NCBI GenBank assembly: GCA_020736575.1
Contig: JAGPYM010000001.1
Location: 2,542,001-2,606,000 of the forward strand
DNA from: Thelonectria olida
Taxonomy: Eukaryota; Ascomycota; Sordariomycetes; Hypocreales; Nectriaceae
Length of the DNA stretch: 64,000 nt
Direction: 5' to 3'
The position numbers and the translations under genes are program-made. Positions 47,134-56,948 of the stretch are shown here, piece after piece. Positions within the stretch are counted from its first letter, which is position 1; each line of letters begins with the position of its first letter. A model generated the notes under the pieces. It saw only the letters and a program-made list of their open reading frames with translations, was not told where the DNA came from and made no database searches.

Positions 47134-49136
47134 ATGTTGCGAACATCGCTTCGGTCTGCGAGGGTGCTCAGCAGAAGGTCCGTTGCGGCCTCTGCCACCC
47201 GCCAATGGCCAATTGCGGCCTCGCGACAGGCCGGCTTGGTTGGCCAGGTACGTCGCGCTCCGGATATCCTCGACTGAACATATGACAGAGCAATGTGCTG
47301 ACCCTTCTCTCCCCAGCGATTCTACGCTGTCCCACCCAAGCCTGAGGTCGCCACCCCTGAGAACGCTCCACAGACCACAATTGACGATGTCGGCGAGACA
47401 AAGGCCGCGACCCAGACGACTCCCCCTCCTCCTCCTCCGCCTTCGCCTCCCAAGAAGAAAGGCTTCTTCCGCAGACTCAGGAACTTCGTCTACACCATGA
47501 TTCTCCTCAGTGCCGCTGGGTTTGGTGGAGGAGTAGCATATTCTCGTATCAGTGACAACTTCCATGACTTCTTCACCCAATACATTCCCTTTGGAGAGCA
47601 AGCCGTGCTGTACCTGGAGGAATTGGAATTCAAGAAGAAATTCCCCCAGACTCCTGGCAGTGTTTCCAAGGCCCGGGATATTGATGCCCCTGTCAAGATT
47701 CCCGCCCAGAGTGGCGCCTCCTGGAGGGTTGCTGAGGGTGGTGAGACTGGTCGTCGCTCCAGTGCTGGCCTGATCACCAAGAAAGAGCCTAAGCCCGAGG
47801 AACCCGTCAAGGTCGCCGCCACCCCTGCGCCCAAACCTGTCGAGCCCAAGCCTGCCCCCGTCGAGGTCTCCAAGACACCAGCGGCCCCAACTCCCCAAGC
47901 CGAGCCCACCTTCAAGGCCCCTGAGGTCAACGAGCCATCTAAGTTCCCTCCTCTGAAGCCGATCGACCTGCTCTCTCTCGAGGATGCCAGGGAACCCATC
48001 ATTCAGGATCTCGTTCACATGGTTAACGACCTCATTCTTGTCATCAACGCTGACGGCGCGGCCGGTCGGTACGGATCATCTGTTGGAAAGGCGAAGGGTG
48101 AGGTCGTCAAGGTTGGCGGAAAGCTCAGGAACTTGAAGACTGAACTTGAGAAGAAGGCTGCGAAAAACGTTCGATCGAAGATTGAGGAGTTTGACAAGGC
48201 CGCTACTGATCTCATCGAGCGTGTTGAGGCTACCATGGTTACTCAGGAGTTGCAGTGGCGTAAAGATTTCGAGGAGGAAATGAAGAAGGTCCGCGAGAAC
48301 TACGAGGAGAGGGTGAAGACTGTTTTGGAGCGTGAACAGACGCTCAACGAGCAGAAGCTTCAGAACCAGCTCCTTGAGCAGGCTATTGCTCTCAAGAAAG
48401 AGTTTGTCACCGAGGTTCAGGGTCACGTTGAGAAGGAGCGAGAGAGCCGCCTCGGCCAGTTGGGCGAGCTCTCAGCGGCTGTTGCTGACCTAGAGAAGCT
48501 CACCACTGGATGGAACGAGGTTGTTGATTCTAACCTCAAAACTCAACAGCTCCATGTGGCCGTTGAAGCGGTTCGTGCCAGCTTAGAGGACAGCTCCCAT
48601 CCTCGTCCCTTTATCCGAGAGCTCGTTGCCCTCAAGGAGATTGCTACTGATGATCCTGTTGTCGACGCCGCCATCGCCTCGGTCAACCCCACTGCCTACC
48701 AGCGTGGTATCCCCACCTCGTCTCAGCTAATTGACCGGTTCCGCCGTGTTGCCAATGAAGTCCGAAAAGCTTCTCTGCTTCCCGATGAGGCGGGTGTGGC
48801 TAGCCATGCTTCCAGCTGGGTTCTCAGCCGGGTCATGTTCAAGAAGCAGGGTCTTGCGGACGGTGACGATGTGGAGAGCATTCTCACGCGTACGCAGACG
48901 TACCTGGAAGAGGGTGATCTGGATTCTGCAGCGCGAGAGATGACGGGCCTGGACGGTTGGGCCAAGACGCTGAGCAAAGACTGGCTCGGAGAGATTCGCA
49001 AGGTGTTGGAGGTTCAGCAAGCTCTTGACGTAAGTTATTCCTTGGTATTATTGATGCATGGTTGAAGCAAGTTACTCACACGATCCAATAGGTTATCGCC
49101 ACGGAAGCTCGTCTGCAAAGCTTGAGGGTGGACTAA
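47134..49136 (+). CDS. MIC60: MICOS complex subunit MIC60 (mitofilin)
   Basis: A core subunit of the mitochondrial contact site and cristae organising system, anchored in the inner membrane and projecting into the intermembrane space. Three exons (47134-47247, 47317-49029, 49092-49136) give 623 residues. Exon 1 encodes an arginine-rich presequence (MLRTSLRSARVLSRRSVAAS), continuing to QRFYAVPPKPE. A polyproline/lysine stretch precedes one membrane segment near residues 95-114 (FVYTMILLSAAGFGGGVAYS). The centre is A/P/K-rich, then a long coiled coil, then the C-terminal mitofilin domain (LQHAxx-type helices; SYSxx absent after correct splicing). The last exon is only 45 nt and ends EARLQSLRVD. 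Reading through its intron would give a false tail. Confidence 0.93.
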
Positions 49137-49587
49137 AAGGGACTGTTTCATTTGTTGTGTAGGTATATTGGTCCTTGGGAGCTGTCATGTATAGAGAGGG
49201 CCCCACGCCCCGTGTATTAGATAGCAATAGACAATGAAGGTGAGGCGATCAGTTTGAATCATTTGTCCAGTTTGGGCCGTAATTTGAGAAAATATATGTT
49301 CAATGGCCATCAACCTTTGCCATCAGTCCTGCCATCTATAATTCTATCATACCTACTACCTAGTACCTATCGAGGTCCTAAGTTGATGAACCCCACCATA
49401 GCAGGTACCCAGTTCAGTTTATTTAGTCTTCGCCAACCAGGGGAACGTATTTTCAACTTTTCATCCATCGTTACCTTGTTCAAGCGACCGCAGCTGGTCG
49501 GTGTCGCTATCCGGCTTCTATTGGCTATAATTCCACATTGCATGCGTCAGCCTTCCAAGCCACCAGAATGCTCCAGGCTTGTACGTC
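49137..49587. other. Intergenic between MIC60 and FPGS 1
   Basis: 451 bp holding the MIC60 3' end and the FPGS 1 promoter. Short upstream ATGs at 49542 and 49568 precede the chosen FPGS start in other frames. Confidence 0.55.
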
Positions 49588-51117
49588 ATGATCTATCGCG
49601 CTTCTCGGTGGGCACAACCCTTCTACCAACGCTTCAACACTCGTCGTCTGCACAGCACCATGGCTCGAGACTACCCCGAGGCTCTTCGCCTCCTCTCTCA
49701 GCTCTCTTCAAACCGTCAAATCACTCATCTGTTCGACAAGCCAGCTTCTACGGGAGAGACAAAGCCCTCAGCTCAAGACCTCAATGCGAAAGCCATCCCC
49801 GAAGTCCTCGACTGGCTTCGGCGCGCAGGTTACTCGCCCCAGGATCTTGCGCACCTACGGCACATCCACGTAGCAGGCACCAAGGGAAAGGGCTCCGTGA
49901 GCGCGTTCGCGACGGGAATGCTCCGCGAGTACGGCACTGTAGGGACCTACACCAGCCCCCATCTTGTCAGCGTCCGCGAGCGCATCGCCATCCAAGGCGA
50001 GCCGGTTTCTCAGGAAGTCTTCACTCAGTCCTTCTTTGAGCTGTGGGATCGCTTCACTAAGGCGGCGAGGACCGAGGGAGTGAGCGCAACGGAGGCCGAG
50101 GGACCGACGTCTAAGCCCTTCTTCTTTCGGTTCCTGACAATCTTGGCTTGGCACATCTTCTTGAAGGAGAAGGTCGATAGTGTCGTTCTTGAGGTAGGCA
50201 TTGGAGGAGAGTACGATGCGACGAACGTGGTGCCCCCGGAAGCTGTGTCCGCGGCCGTCATCACACAGCTGGGCATCGACCATGTTGCCATGCTGGGAGG
50301 CACAATTGAGGAGATAACGTGGCACAAGGCCGGAATCCTCAAGTCTAGCGTAAAGGGCTTTGTTCGGAGAATCGACGAGCAACCCAGTGTAAGGGAAGTA
50401 CTTCAGTCGAGAGCAGCCGAGAAGGGAGCCGAACTTGTCGAAGTAGGGGACAAGGTCGTTGAGCGATGGGGCGGAGTACAAGGCAAGCTGGCAGGCGGCT
50501 TTCAGAAGTACAACCAGGCGTTGGCGGTCCTCGCGGTGCGGCAGCATCTCGGTATGGGAAGCGATCCCTCAACGGCTTTGCAGAACCTCCCCAACAAGAT
50601 GGTGAAGGGACTCGAAGGGGCATCCATACGGGGTCGATGCGAGACCATTCAGGATGGTTCTTTTGGTTGGCATCTCGATGGAGCGCACACCAAAGACAGC
50701 TTAGAGCAGGTGGCCAAGTGGTTTGTTCAATCTCTGGGGCCTAAGGAATCGGCCACACTCGTCTTCAACCAACAAGAAAGGGACGTGTCAGGGCTCTTGG
50801 AGGGCTTTCTCGACGCTGTGCGACAGGCTGCTGGAAGGAACGATGTGTTTAGTCATGCGCTCTTCACACGGAATGAGCAAGAATGGCCCAGCGAAGGGGA
50901 GATGCGGGACACAGAGGTGCAGCAGCGTGCCGCTCTCGTCATGGCGGAGCAAAGATCAGGCTGCGTCACCAAGACGTTTGACAATATTCGGGACACAGTC
51001 ACCGAGGCCAGAAGCATAGCCAAGCAAATGGGGCCAAGTCACAAGACGTTGGTAACGGGCAGCCTGCATCTCGTGGGGGGTATCTTGCGGGCCTTGGAGC
51101 CCGAGAGTCTATTGTAA
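49588..51117 (+). CDS. MET7: Folylpolyglutamate synthase, probable mitochondrial/cytosolic form
   Basis: Adds glutamate residues to tetrahydrofolates, which retains them in the cell and supports methionine synthesis. It is a single exon of 509 residues. The N-terminal 24 residues (MIYRASRWAQPFYQRFNTRR, then LHST) form a good mitochondrial presequence. An internal ATG at 49660 begins MARDYPEALRLLSQL, the usual cytosolic start. Motifs: P-loop HVAGTKGKGSVSAF, TSPHLVSVRERI, the catalytic-site region EVGIGGEYDATN, QLGIDHVAMLG, and HLDGAHTKDSL near 370. The gene is tail-to-tail with a second FPGS 103 bp away. It could also have dihydrofolate synthase activity, but the GGEYDATN motif is FPGS-type. 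Confidence 0.93.
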   Translation: MIYRASRWAQPFYQRFNTRRLHSTMARDYPEALRLLSQLSSNRQITHLFDKPASTGETKPSAQDLNAKAIPEVLDWLRRAGYSPQDLAHLRHIHVAGTKGKGSVSAFATGMLREYGTVGTYTSPHLVSVRERIAIQGEPVSQEVFTQSFFELWDRFTKAARTEGVSATEAEGPTSKPFFFRFLTILAWHIFLKEKVDSVVLEVGIGGEYDATNVVPPEAVSAAVITQLGIDHVAMLGGTIEEITWHKAGILKSSVKGFVRRIDEQPSVREVLQSRAAEKGAELVEVGDKVVERWGGVQGKLAGGFQKYNQALAVLAVRQHLGMGSDPSTALQNLPNKMVKGLEGASIRGRCETIQDGSFGWHLDGAHTKDSLEQVAKWFVQSLGPKESATLVFNQQERDVSGLLEGFLDAVRQAAGRNDVFSHALFTRNEQEWPSEGEMRDTEVQQRAALVMAEQRSGCVTKTFDNIRDTVTEARSIAKQMGPSHKTLVTGSLHLVGGILRALEPESLL

Positions 51118-51220
51118 GACAGACGTCTTGCCATCTATACCCCATCTAGTATCCAAGAGCATAAGCAATATACAGAGGGAAGTTCGTATATATAAATATA
51201 TATATGTGTGTGTGTGTGTC
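51118..51220. repeat. TA/TG simple repeat between the two FPGS genes
   Basis: The short intergenic spacer carries a (TA)n run passing into a (TG)n run at about 51187-51219, ending right at the FPGS 2 stop. It probably serves as the 3' region of both genes. Confidence 0.75.
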
Positions 51221-52871
51221 TCAAAGCGCATCTGCCTTTTCCAAGATGCCCAAAGCACCACCCACTAGGTGCAAGCTCCCTGTGATGAGAGCCAAGACTG
51301 ATTCACCCTCCGGGAGCCCTTCGCTAAGGTTACGCGCGTAGTCAATGGACTGCTCAATAGTCGGCATGACCTTGATGGTGGCATCCGGATCCAAAGATGA
51401 CCACTTCTCGGCAAAGCGATGCTGGACAGTCATCTTGTCAATCTCGGCCGGATCGTACTGCCGGTTCACAAAGTCACGTTTGTAGCCGGAAGCAGCATAT
51501 GTGACGTTTGTGCAGAATATGACGTGGTCAAAGGCAGGTTTGCCCTCCCGCTTGGTGGCTTTGTGGATGGAGCCAAGGAAGTCGACAGCTTCGGAACGGC
51601 CTTGTTGGTTGAAAATCATGATGCGAGGGCCAGACCTAAGGTTCTCAATTAGCATTCGTATGCAAAAAACAGATCAGGGATGGATAGGACGCACCGGCCC
51701 GAGGCCTCCTTGTTGAACCACTTTGCCGACACTCTCAAGCTGTCAGACGTGTGGGCGCCATCGACATGCCAAATCACGTTGTCCTCGGGCTTCACTTCGC
51801 AGCGGCCTCTCCAGACGACCTTTTCGAGTCCGTCGACAAATTCTTTGGGCAATGGTTGCGTCTTCTCAGGCAGAGAAACGCCCAGTTTCTCGAGGGCTGT
51901 CTCGGCGAGGGCAATGGCTAACGAGGCGTTTCGCTTTTGGAAAACAGCGTCTGGTCGGATCTTGGCGGCAGCGAGTCGGGGATCGATTTCCAAGACCTGC
52001 AACTTGACATCCTTCTCCGCAGCTCTGGCCTTCAACACTTCGGCTGCCTCGGGGACCTGCTCAACGGTAAAGGCCGGGCTGCCGGTTTTCATGATGCCGG
52101 CCTTGTGCCACGCAATCTTGTCGACGGTGGCACCCAGGGCGAAGACGTGATCGATGCCGAGGGTGCTAATGCCCGAAGCCACTGGCCGCTCTACAAGGTT
52201 TGTTGCGTCGTACTCACCGCCGATGCCGGTTTCATACACGGCGGCGTCGACACCCTCTTGGAGAAAGACGTGCCAGCTCATGAGGGTGAGATAGCGGGCG
52301 TAGATAGGGCGCGGAGCCGTGAGGGCTTCATCTTCGGGTGTGGCAGAGGCCCCGAGACGGTCCCATACCTCGAAGAAGTATTTGGCGAACAGGTCCTCGG
52401 AGATGGGCTTTGAGTTGATGCGGATGCGTTCCCTCACGGCGATGAGATGAGGGGAGGTGAAGAGGCCGGTCTTGCGGGGCACGGCGAGAGAGTGCTGGTA
52501 TTGGGCGAGGATGGAATCGGCAAAGGCGCAGGTGCTTCCTTTTCCCTTCGTTCCGGCGACATGGACGATGTTGAGGCGATCCAGATCCGCAGGCTAGAGT
52601 GAGTGTCGGTCATGAGCTTGGGATGAGACATATTGAGGGGTAGCTGTGGTGGTGTCTCACTTTGTAGCCAATTCGGTCTAGATATGTCCTCATTTCTTTG
52701 ATAGAAACAGCATCGGGTCTAATGCCAGCCTTTCTGCGAGCCTCGATGATGTGAAAGGGCGTCTGAAGCGAGTTCAGCGCATCGATTGCGTCCTACAGGT
52801 CAGTCATCAGTAAATGCTGTTCAATGGGAATGCAAGGGAGAAAATGGGACATTGTAAGATCGTCCGGCCAT
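51221..52871 (-). CDS. Folylpolyglutamate synthase, second copy (no presequence)
   Basis: A paralogue of the neighbouring FPGS. Four exons (52871-52851, 52792-52661, 52593-51695, 51635-51221) give 488 residues. Joined, they read MAGRSYNDAIDALNSLQTPF and later DLDRLNIVHVAGTKGKGSTC, giving the FPGS N-terminus and P-loop. Further motifs: LFTSPHLIAVRERIRINSKP, ETGIGGEYDATN, STLGIDHVFALG, HVDGAHTSDSL, and the C-terminal TGSLHLVGGAL. There is no targeting sequence, so cytosolic location is likely. The first intron uses an unusual GTCCCA donor and leaves a 21-nt exon 1, the weakest part of the model; the other introns are standard (67 and 59 bp). All active-site motifs are intact, so it is not a pseudogene. 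Confidence 0.9.
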
Positions 52872-53461
52872 GGTGGACAAGGCAGCTCGCGGCGAGACTA
52901 TGAAGTTGAAAGGTTGCCTGAGGGCTCGCCACGATACATGACGCATGGAGTTTTGGGCCGGCAGACGGCCAGTCCAGCGTGATGTTGTTACTCGTCGGTG
53001 GGTTTTTAGGGTGCACTAATTGATGTATTGCAGGACGCAGCGTGGGTGAGTTGACTTGGCGCAGCGGGTGAGGAAACCGGCAAAAGGGGAGAAAAGTAGG
53101 AAGTAGACAGATGGTCTGGACTACAATTGAAGAATGAAGTCACAAGATACAGAATCTGCCTTGATTCTTGGTGTAGTTGAGAAATTGCCCAATCCACCTC
53201 CGTGCCGTTGACATCCGGACTCTAGAGCCGATGCCGCTAACACCCAGCCAGCCGAAGACTTGGATATCGATGATAACAGGTACGTACGACAACAAAGACA
53301 CAAATTGTCCAGTATTTGATTTGGAATCAGAAGATGGACTCGGCAGAGCCCTTTCGTTTGCGTCTATCCAAGTATTTCCTGTCATCTCTTTCACATTGGC
53401 AATGAATCAGTACCAGCATCTCGGGCACCCCCCGATAACTACTAGTCAGTCCTCGGGACAA
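52872..53461. other. Intergenic between FPGS 2 and the GFA-domain gene
   Basis: 590 bp holding the FPGS 2 promoter and the 3' end of the GFA-domain gene. No gene is visible. Confidence 0.55.
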
Positions 53462-54535
53462 TCAACCGATGTTATAATCCTCAACTTTGCCTTCCAATTC
53501 CTCCACATACTTGTTCATTCCCTCCTGCAACGCTTCCGTGAACTCTCTGTCGAATCTCTTACCGCTATCCAGCCATGCCATCCTTGCTCGCCATGTCAGC
53601 CAGTTCTCCGCCATGAATCCCTCGGGCGCACGCATAACCCCTATGGCCAGGTCGACAATCTGTTGTCTGTCTGTTGGGCGACGCTCGTCGACGGCATAGA
53701 AGAAGGTCGCACCACACGTGCCGCAGAAGGAACGCAACACATCGGGCGATGAGTGATACGTCTTGGCTGTTCCGATCAAGAGGTCGGGCCCGATGTGAGG
53801 CTCACACAGCGCGAGCGGGATAAAGGTCCATCCGACCAAATGGGTTCCATGGACGAGGCGACAGTGGTCGCAAAGATCAAAGCACCCGTTCCATTTCGTC
53901 TTGTCTTTGTGAGAGACGTACTGAGACATGTACTCGTCGTTGAGGACCTCTTCCGTTGGCCGTGGGAAGGTAAACGACACGCCACCGCAATGGCACTTCA
54001 CGCGCATTCGATCTTTTCCGTCTTCGCCAACTTCTGGCTCAGACTCGATCAGCTTCGCCTTGGGGCTGTCCTCTGGCGGATTGTATACTTCGCACTCGCG
54101 CCCTCCGACATGGGTCAACAACTTGGCAATGCCCTCATCTTTGACAGACTTGGTGAAGATGTGTTTCCCAATTTGAAAATTGTCCGGCCCGTGGTCTGCG
54201 AAGATGGACGTCGACACGGTCCAGTTCCCTCGTGTGAGACCGATAGAAACAATGTGGCTCCCGCAGGTCGAGCAGAAGTTCCAGCTTGCGTCGCCTCCAG
54301 GAACGACGTAAGGCGTCATGTTGGCCTCGGATGATGGCTCCACGAACTTGGGGACGACATTTTTAGGCAAGTTGGTGTGGAAGATACATGGCATGCCGAG
54401 ACTGAAACGGCATAAGCTGCAGTGACAGAGGTGAACACGAAGGGGGAGCAATGAAGTTGGGACATCGAGCGTGAAGTGGACTGAGCCGCAGTAGCACTTG
54501 GCTTCCAGTGTCTTGACTTGAGTCGAGTCAGCCAT
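53462..54535 (-). CDS. Protein with two GFA/CENP-V-like zinc domains
   Basis: A single exon of 357 residues with two tandem domains of the GFA (glutathione-dependent formaldehyde-activating enzyme)/CENP-V family. Domain 1 (about residues 10-140) has AKCYCGSVHFTLD, HLCHCSLCRFSLG and FCSTCGSHIV. Domain 2 (about 175-320) has VKCHCGGVSFTFP, DLCDHCRLVHGTHLV and FCGTCGATFFY. Each carries the Cys sets that bind zinc in this fold. The family includes glutathione-adduct enzymes and many uncharacterised fungal proteins, so formaldehyde activity cannot be assumed. The gene is divergent from URI1. It could be a detoxification enzyme; no substrate can be read from the sequence. Confidence 0.85.
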   Translation of the reverse strand: MADSTQVKTLEAKCYCGSVHFTLDVPTSLLPLRVHLCHCSLCRFSLGMPCIFHTNLPKNVVPKFVEPSSEANMTPYVVPGGDASWNFCSTCGSHIVSIGLTRGNWTVSTSIFADHGPDNFQIGKHIFTKSVKDEGIAKLLTHVGGRECEVYNPPEDSPKAKLIESEPEVGEDGKDRMRVKCHCGGVSFTFPRPTEEVLNDEYMSQYVSHKDKTKWNGCFDLCDHCRLVHGTHLVGWTFIPLALCEPHIGPDLLIGTAKTYHSSPDVLRSFCGTCGATFFYAVDERRPTDRQQIVDLAIGVMRAPEGFMAENWLTWRARMAWLDSGKRFDREFTEALQEGMNKYVEELEGKVEDYNIG

Positions 54536-54963
54536 TGTGGTTTGTTTAGCCTGGAGTTGAGAGAAACAAGCGTAAAGAAGCGAAACTATTCATCCCGTTC
54601 ATACGGCGGGTGACTCGCCTTATAAGGCTGGCCCAAAGATCGTCGTGCGGCATTGTCAACGACGCCTTTCAGGATGCACCTTTGTCCTTCCTCATCGAGC
54701 TCGCCGATAGGCTTGACATGATGGAAGGAGGAGGTGGTGAGACTACCGGACCGTCATCCTCACGGCGGTCAAGGCGCGGGGCGGATCGTGAATTCTTGTT
54801 AGCCGACGTTCAGCCGAACGCCCCTGCTCGACGCCCATGCACGAATGCTCGTAGCTTATTTTTTCCTTCATTACCCTCCCTTGCTCATCAACCATCGTCA
54901 TCTTCTTCTTTTCTTGCTTGTTTTTCTTCAGCACCATTACGGGAGCTCGCCAGCATCGACAAC
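54536..54963. promoter_or_regulatory. Divergent promoter region GFA / URI1
   Basis: 428 bp between divergent starts. The URI1 frame is open through most of it (from 54610), but that part is not conserved-looking and its last 130 bp are T/C-rich leader sequence. Confidence 0.5.
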
Positions 54964-56763
54964 ATGTCAGGGGGCAAGGATAGTTTCCTCGATCTTCAGC
55001 GGCATAGACTGCAACTTGAGGAAAAAGTTGAAAAGCTGCAGAAGGATCTGCAACACTGGCAAACTTGGGATGCTGAATATGAAACTCTCAAGGAAGAGAT
55101 CGACGCACTTCCCACAGCCGATTCTGAGTCGCTTGGCCAGATCAAGGAGACCTTCGAAGGCGAGCTGCTCAACCAGCGCGAGATTGAAGACATCTTTGGC
55201 ACCAAAACTCTGAAATCAAAGGACCAGATCAAGGGCCTCCTGGAGCGCCGCATCGATTATGTCACCCAAAACATCAAGACACTGGGGAAGCAGCTTGAGA
55301 CGGCCGAAAACAAGCTCGCTGCGGCCACAATAATTAGCCAGCCCGACGCCACCGATGAGGAAGGTCAACCAATCACTGAAATCATCGAGGAATTAGACGA
55401 TGACGACAACGTCATCAACTATCGACTGAATAAGCCAGGTGATTCGATTCCTCAGATCACCGAGGCTCTGGAAAAGGCCGGCATTGAGGATGTACCAGGG
55501 ACAGAATCGAAGGCAAAGCAACAGCGACCTTCGCAGAAGGTTCAGTCACAAGATGCACGCATCAAAGAAACTGTCGTTGAGGAGCCTATCTCGCAATCCA
55601 CGCCAGTTAAGAAAGCCCAGGAAGCCTCCGGGTCCGCTTCACCATCACAAAAAGGTGTCTCTTTTGCTCCTGATACAAAATCTGGGGATGGTCCAACACC
55701 TCAAGTCTCAAGAAATGTCAAGCGTGTCGAGGAAATCATGAAATCCGCCAAAGAACAGGAGGACATGGGTAATGAGAAGCCCATAATACCTGAGGATGAG
55801 GATGAGGACGACGCCGAGATGCGCCGGCAAATGCTTGCGTACAACATGGGCGAAGTCAGTAACGTCGTTGCCGAGCTTGAGCTCATGGAAGGCGACACTG
55901 ATGAGGAGGATTACGAATTCGATTACAGTGATGAGGGCTTCGAAGACGATGAAGAAGACAAGTACGGACGAGACACTGGAAGCGTCCTCACTGACGGATA
56001 CCGCCAACGTATGCTTGAACTGGAAAAGAAGCTCGGCGTCAAATCACGGTTCACAGCTATGGAGGAAGCCAAAGAGGCAGCTCGGGGGGCAGATGATGAC
56101 GATGGGGAATCGAGTTCGGACGACGAGCGGATTGGCCGAATCGTTGTGAAGCGAAGTCCCGAATCATCATCGTCGGCCTCGAAGCCTGCACCGTCGAGGT
56201 CCAATATCAAGGAGAAACAACGTGCCGAAGTTGGCGAAAAGAAGGGTGTCCGATTTGCTTCAAGCCTTGATATCGCTCCTAGCGATGCGTCTACGGCACC
56301 GGTGGTGGAGGAGGTGATAGAGAAGGAGGAGCCTCTCGTCGAACCGTTGAGCGATATCGTGGAGCGAACTGGCCCAGCCAAGGTGGCTGAGTCCAAGCCA
56401 GCTCGCAAAGCGTCACGGTTCAAGAAGACTCGAGGCGACGGGCCACCAGGACCGATGGACATGCCTGCAAGGTTCCTAGATCAGGAGCGGCCAATCGCGC
56501 CGACAGGACCTGAGGGAACTACGATTGCTGACACGTTAGTTGAGCGTGAGACGAGCGCGGCTCCCCGACAAACGGGAGAGTTTGATGACGATATGATTCA
56601 TGATCAAGTGGCTGATGAGTATCAACGACTGCGCAAGAAGTTCATTCATCGAGAAGGTGGGTTCTTGAAAGAAGACGAGTCACCCATCCAGCCCTTGGAT
56701 GAGGCCGAAGGCGGCCGGGAGCCTGTCAGTCGGTTCAAGTCTGCGAGGTTATCTCGACAGTGA
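54964..56763 (+). CDS. URI1: Unconventional prefoldin RPB5 interactor (URI1/Bud27)
   Basis: A prefoldin-like cochaperone that helps assemble RNA polymerases through Rpb5 and links TOR signalling to ribosome production; cytoplasmic and shuttling. It is a single exon of 599 residues from MSGGKDSFLDLQRHRLQLEE. Residues 1-140 form the alpha-prefoldin domain with two coiled-coil helices (LEEKVEKLQKDLQHWQTW; IDYVTQNIKTLGKQLETAEN). Acidic blocks follow, including MRRQMLAYNMGEVSNVVAEL, then EEDYEFDYSDEGF. The C-terminus has the family motif SRFKKTRG and ends SRFKSARLSRQ. The frame is open 354 nt upstream without a good start, so the conserved ATG at 54964 was used. Confidence 0.88.
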   Translation: MSGGKDSFLDLQRHRLQLEEKVEKLQKDLQHWQTWDAEYETLKEEIDALPTADSESLGQIKETFEGELLNQREIEDIFGTKTLKSKDQIKGLLERRIDYVTQNIKTLGKQLETAENKLAAATIISQPDATDEEGQPITEIIEELDDDDNVINYRLNKPGDSIPQITEALEKAGIEDVPGTESKAKQQRPSQKVQSQDARIKETVVEEPISQSTPVKKAQEASGSASPSQKGVSFAPDTKSGDGPTPQVSRNVKRVEEIMKSAKEQEDMGNEKPIIPEDEDEDDAEMRRQMLAYNMGEVSNVVAELELMEGDTDEEDYEFDYSDEGFEDDEEDKYGRDTGSVLTDGYRQRMLELEKKLGVKSRFTAMEEAKEAARGADDDDGESSSDDERIGRIVVKRSPESSSSASKPAPSRSNIKEKQRAEVGEKKGVRFASSLDIAPSDASTAPVVEEVIEKEEPLVEPLSDIVERTGPAKVAESKPARKASRFKKTRGDGPPGPMDMPARFLDQERPIAPTGPEGTTIADTLVERETSAAPRQTGEFDDDMIHDQVADEYQRLRKKFIHREGGFLKEDESPIQPLDEAEGGREPVSRFKSARLSRQ

Positions 56764-56764
56764 T

Positions 56765-56791
56765 GAAGAAGAAGAAGAAGAAGAAGAAGAA
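56765..56791. repeat. (GAA)n trinucleotide repeat
   Basis: About eight GAA units begin 2-3 bp after the URI1 stop codon. In the +1 frame they would encode a glutamate run following the end of URI1, but the URI1 stop is intact. Confidence 0.8.
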
Positions 56792-56929
56792 AGAGGGCGA
56801 AAAAGGAAAGATGATGGGGGAATATCGATACAAGCAATCGACTATTCCCGGGTCAGCTCATCAGTGCCCAGTTGTTTGCAGTGATATCTAGCATTCGTGA
56901 CCCTTGCTATGTTAACTAACTAGGTTGAG

Positions 56930-56948
56930 GTGTGTGTGTGTGTGTGTG
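56930..56948. repeat. (GT)n microsatellite
   Basis: A perfect dinucleotide run in noncoding DNA. Confidence 0.85.

Noticed and set aside
49568..49662. Alternative FPGS 1 exon (ATGCTCCAGGCTT with a GTACGT donor) spliced to CACCATGG
   Set aside because: The join would be out of frame with the FPGS ORF, while the unspliced frame from 49588 is open and gives a good presequence.
54610..54963. N-terminal extension of URI1 by up to 118 codons
   Set aside because: The frame is open but begins at GTG. Its sequence is leader-like and not conserved-looking, and the family start is at 54964.
56699..56884. Acidic frame (run of nine E) overlapping the URI1 end, suggesting a frameshift
   Set aside because: The URI1 C-terminus SRFKSARLSRQ is a normal family ending with a proper stop. 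The Glu run is only the GAA microsatellite read in another frame.
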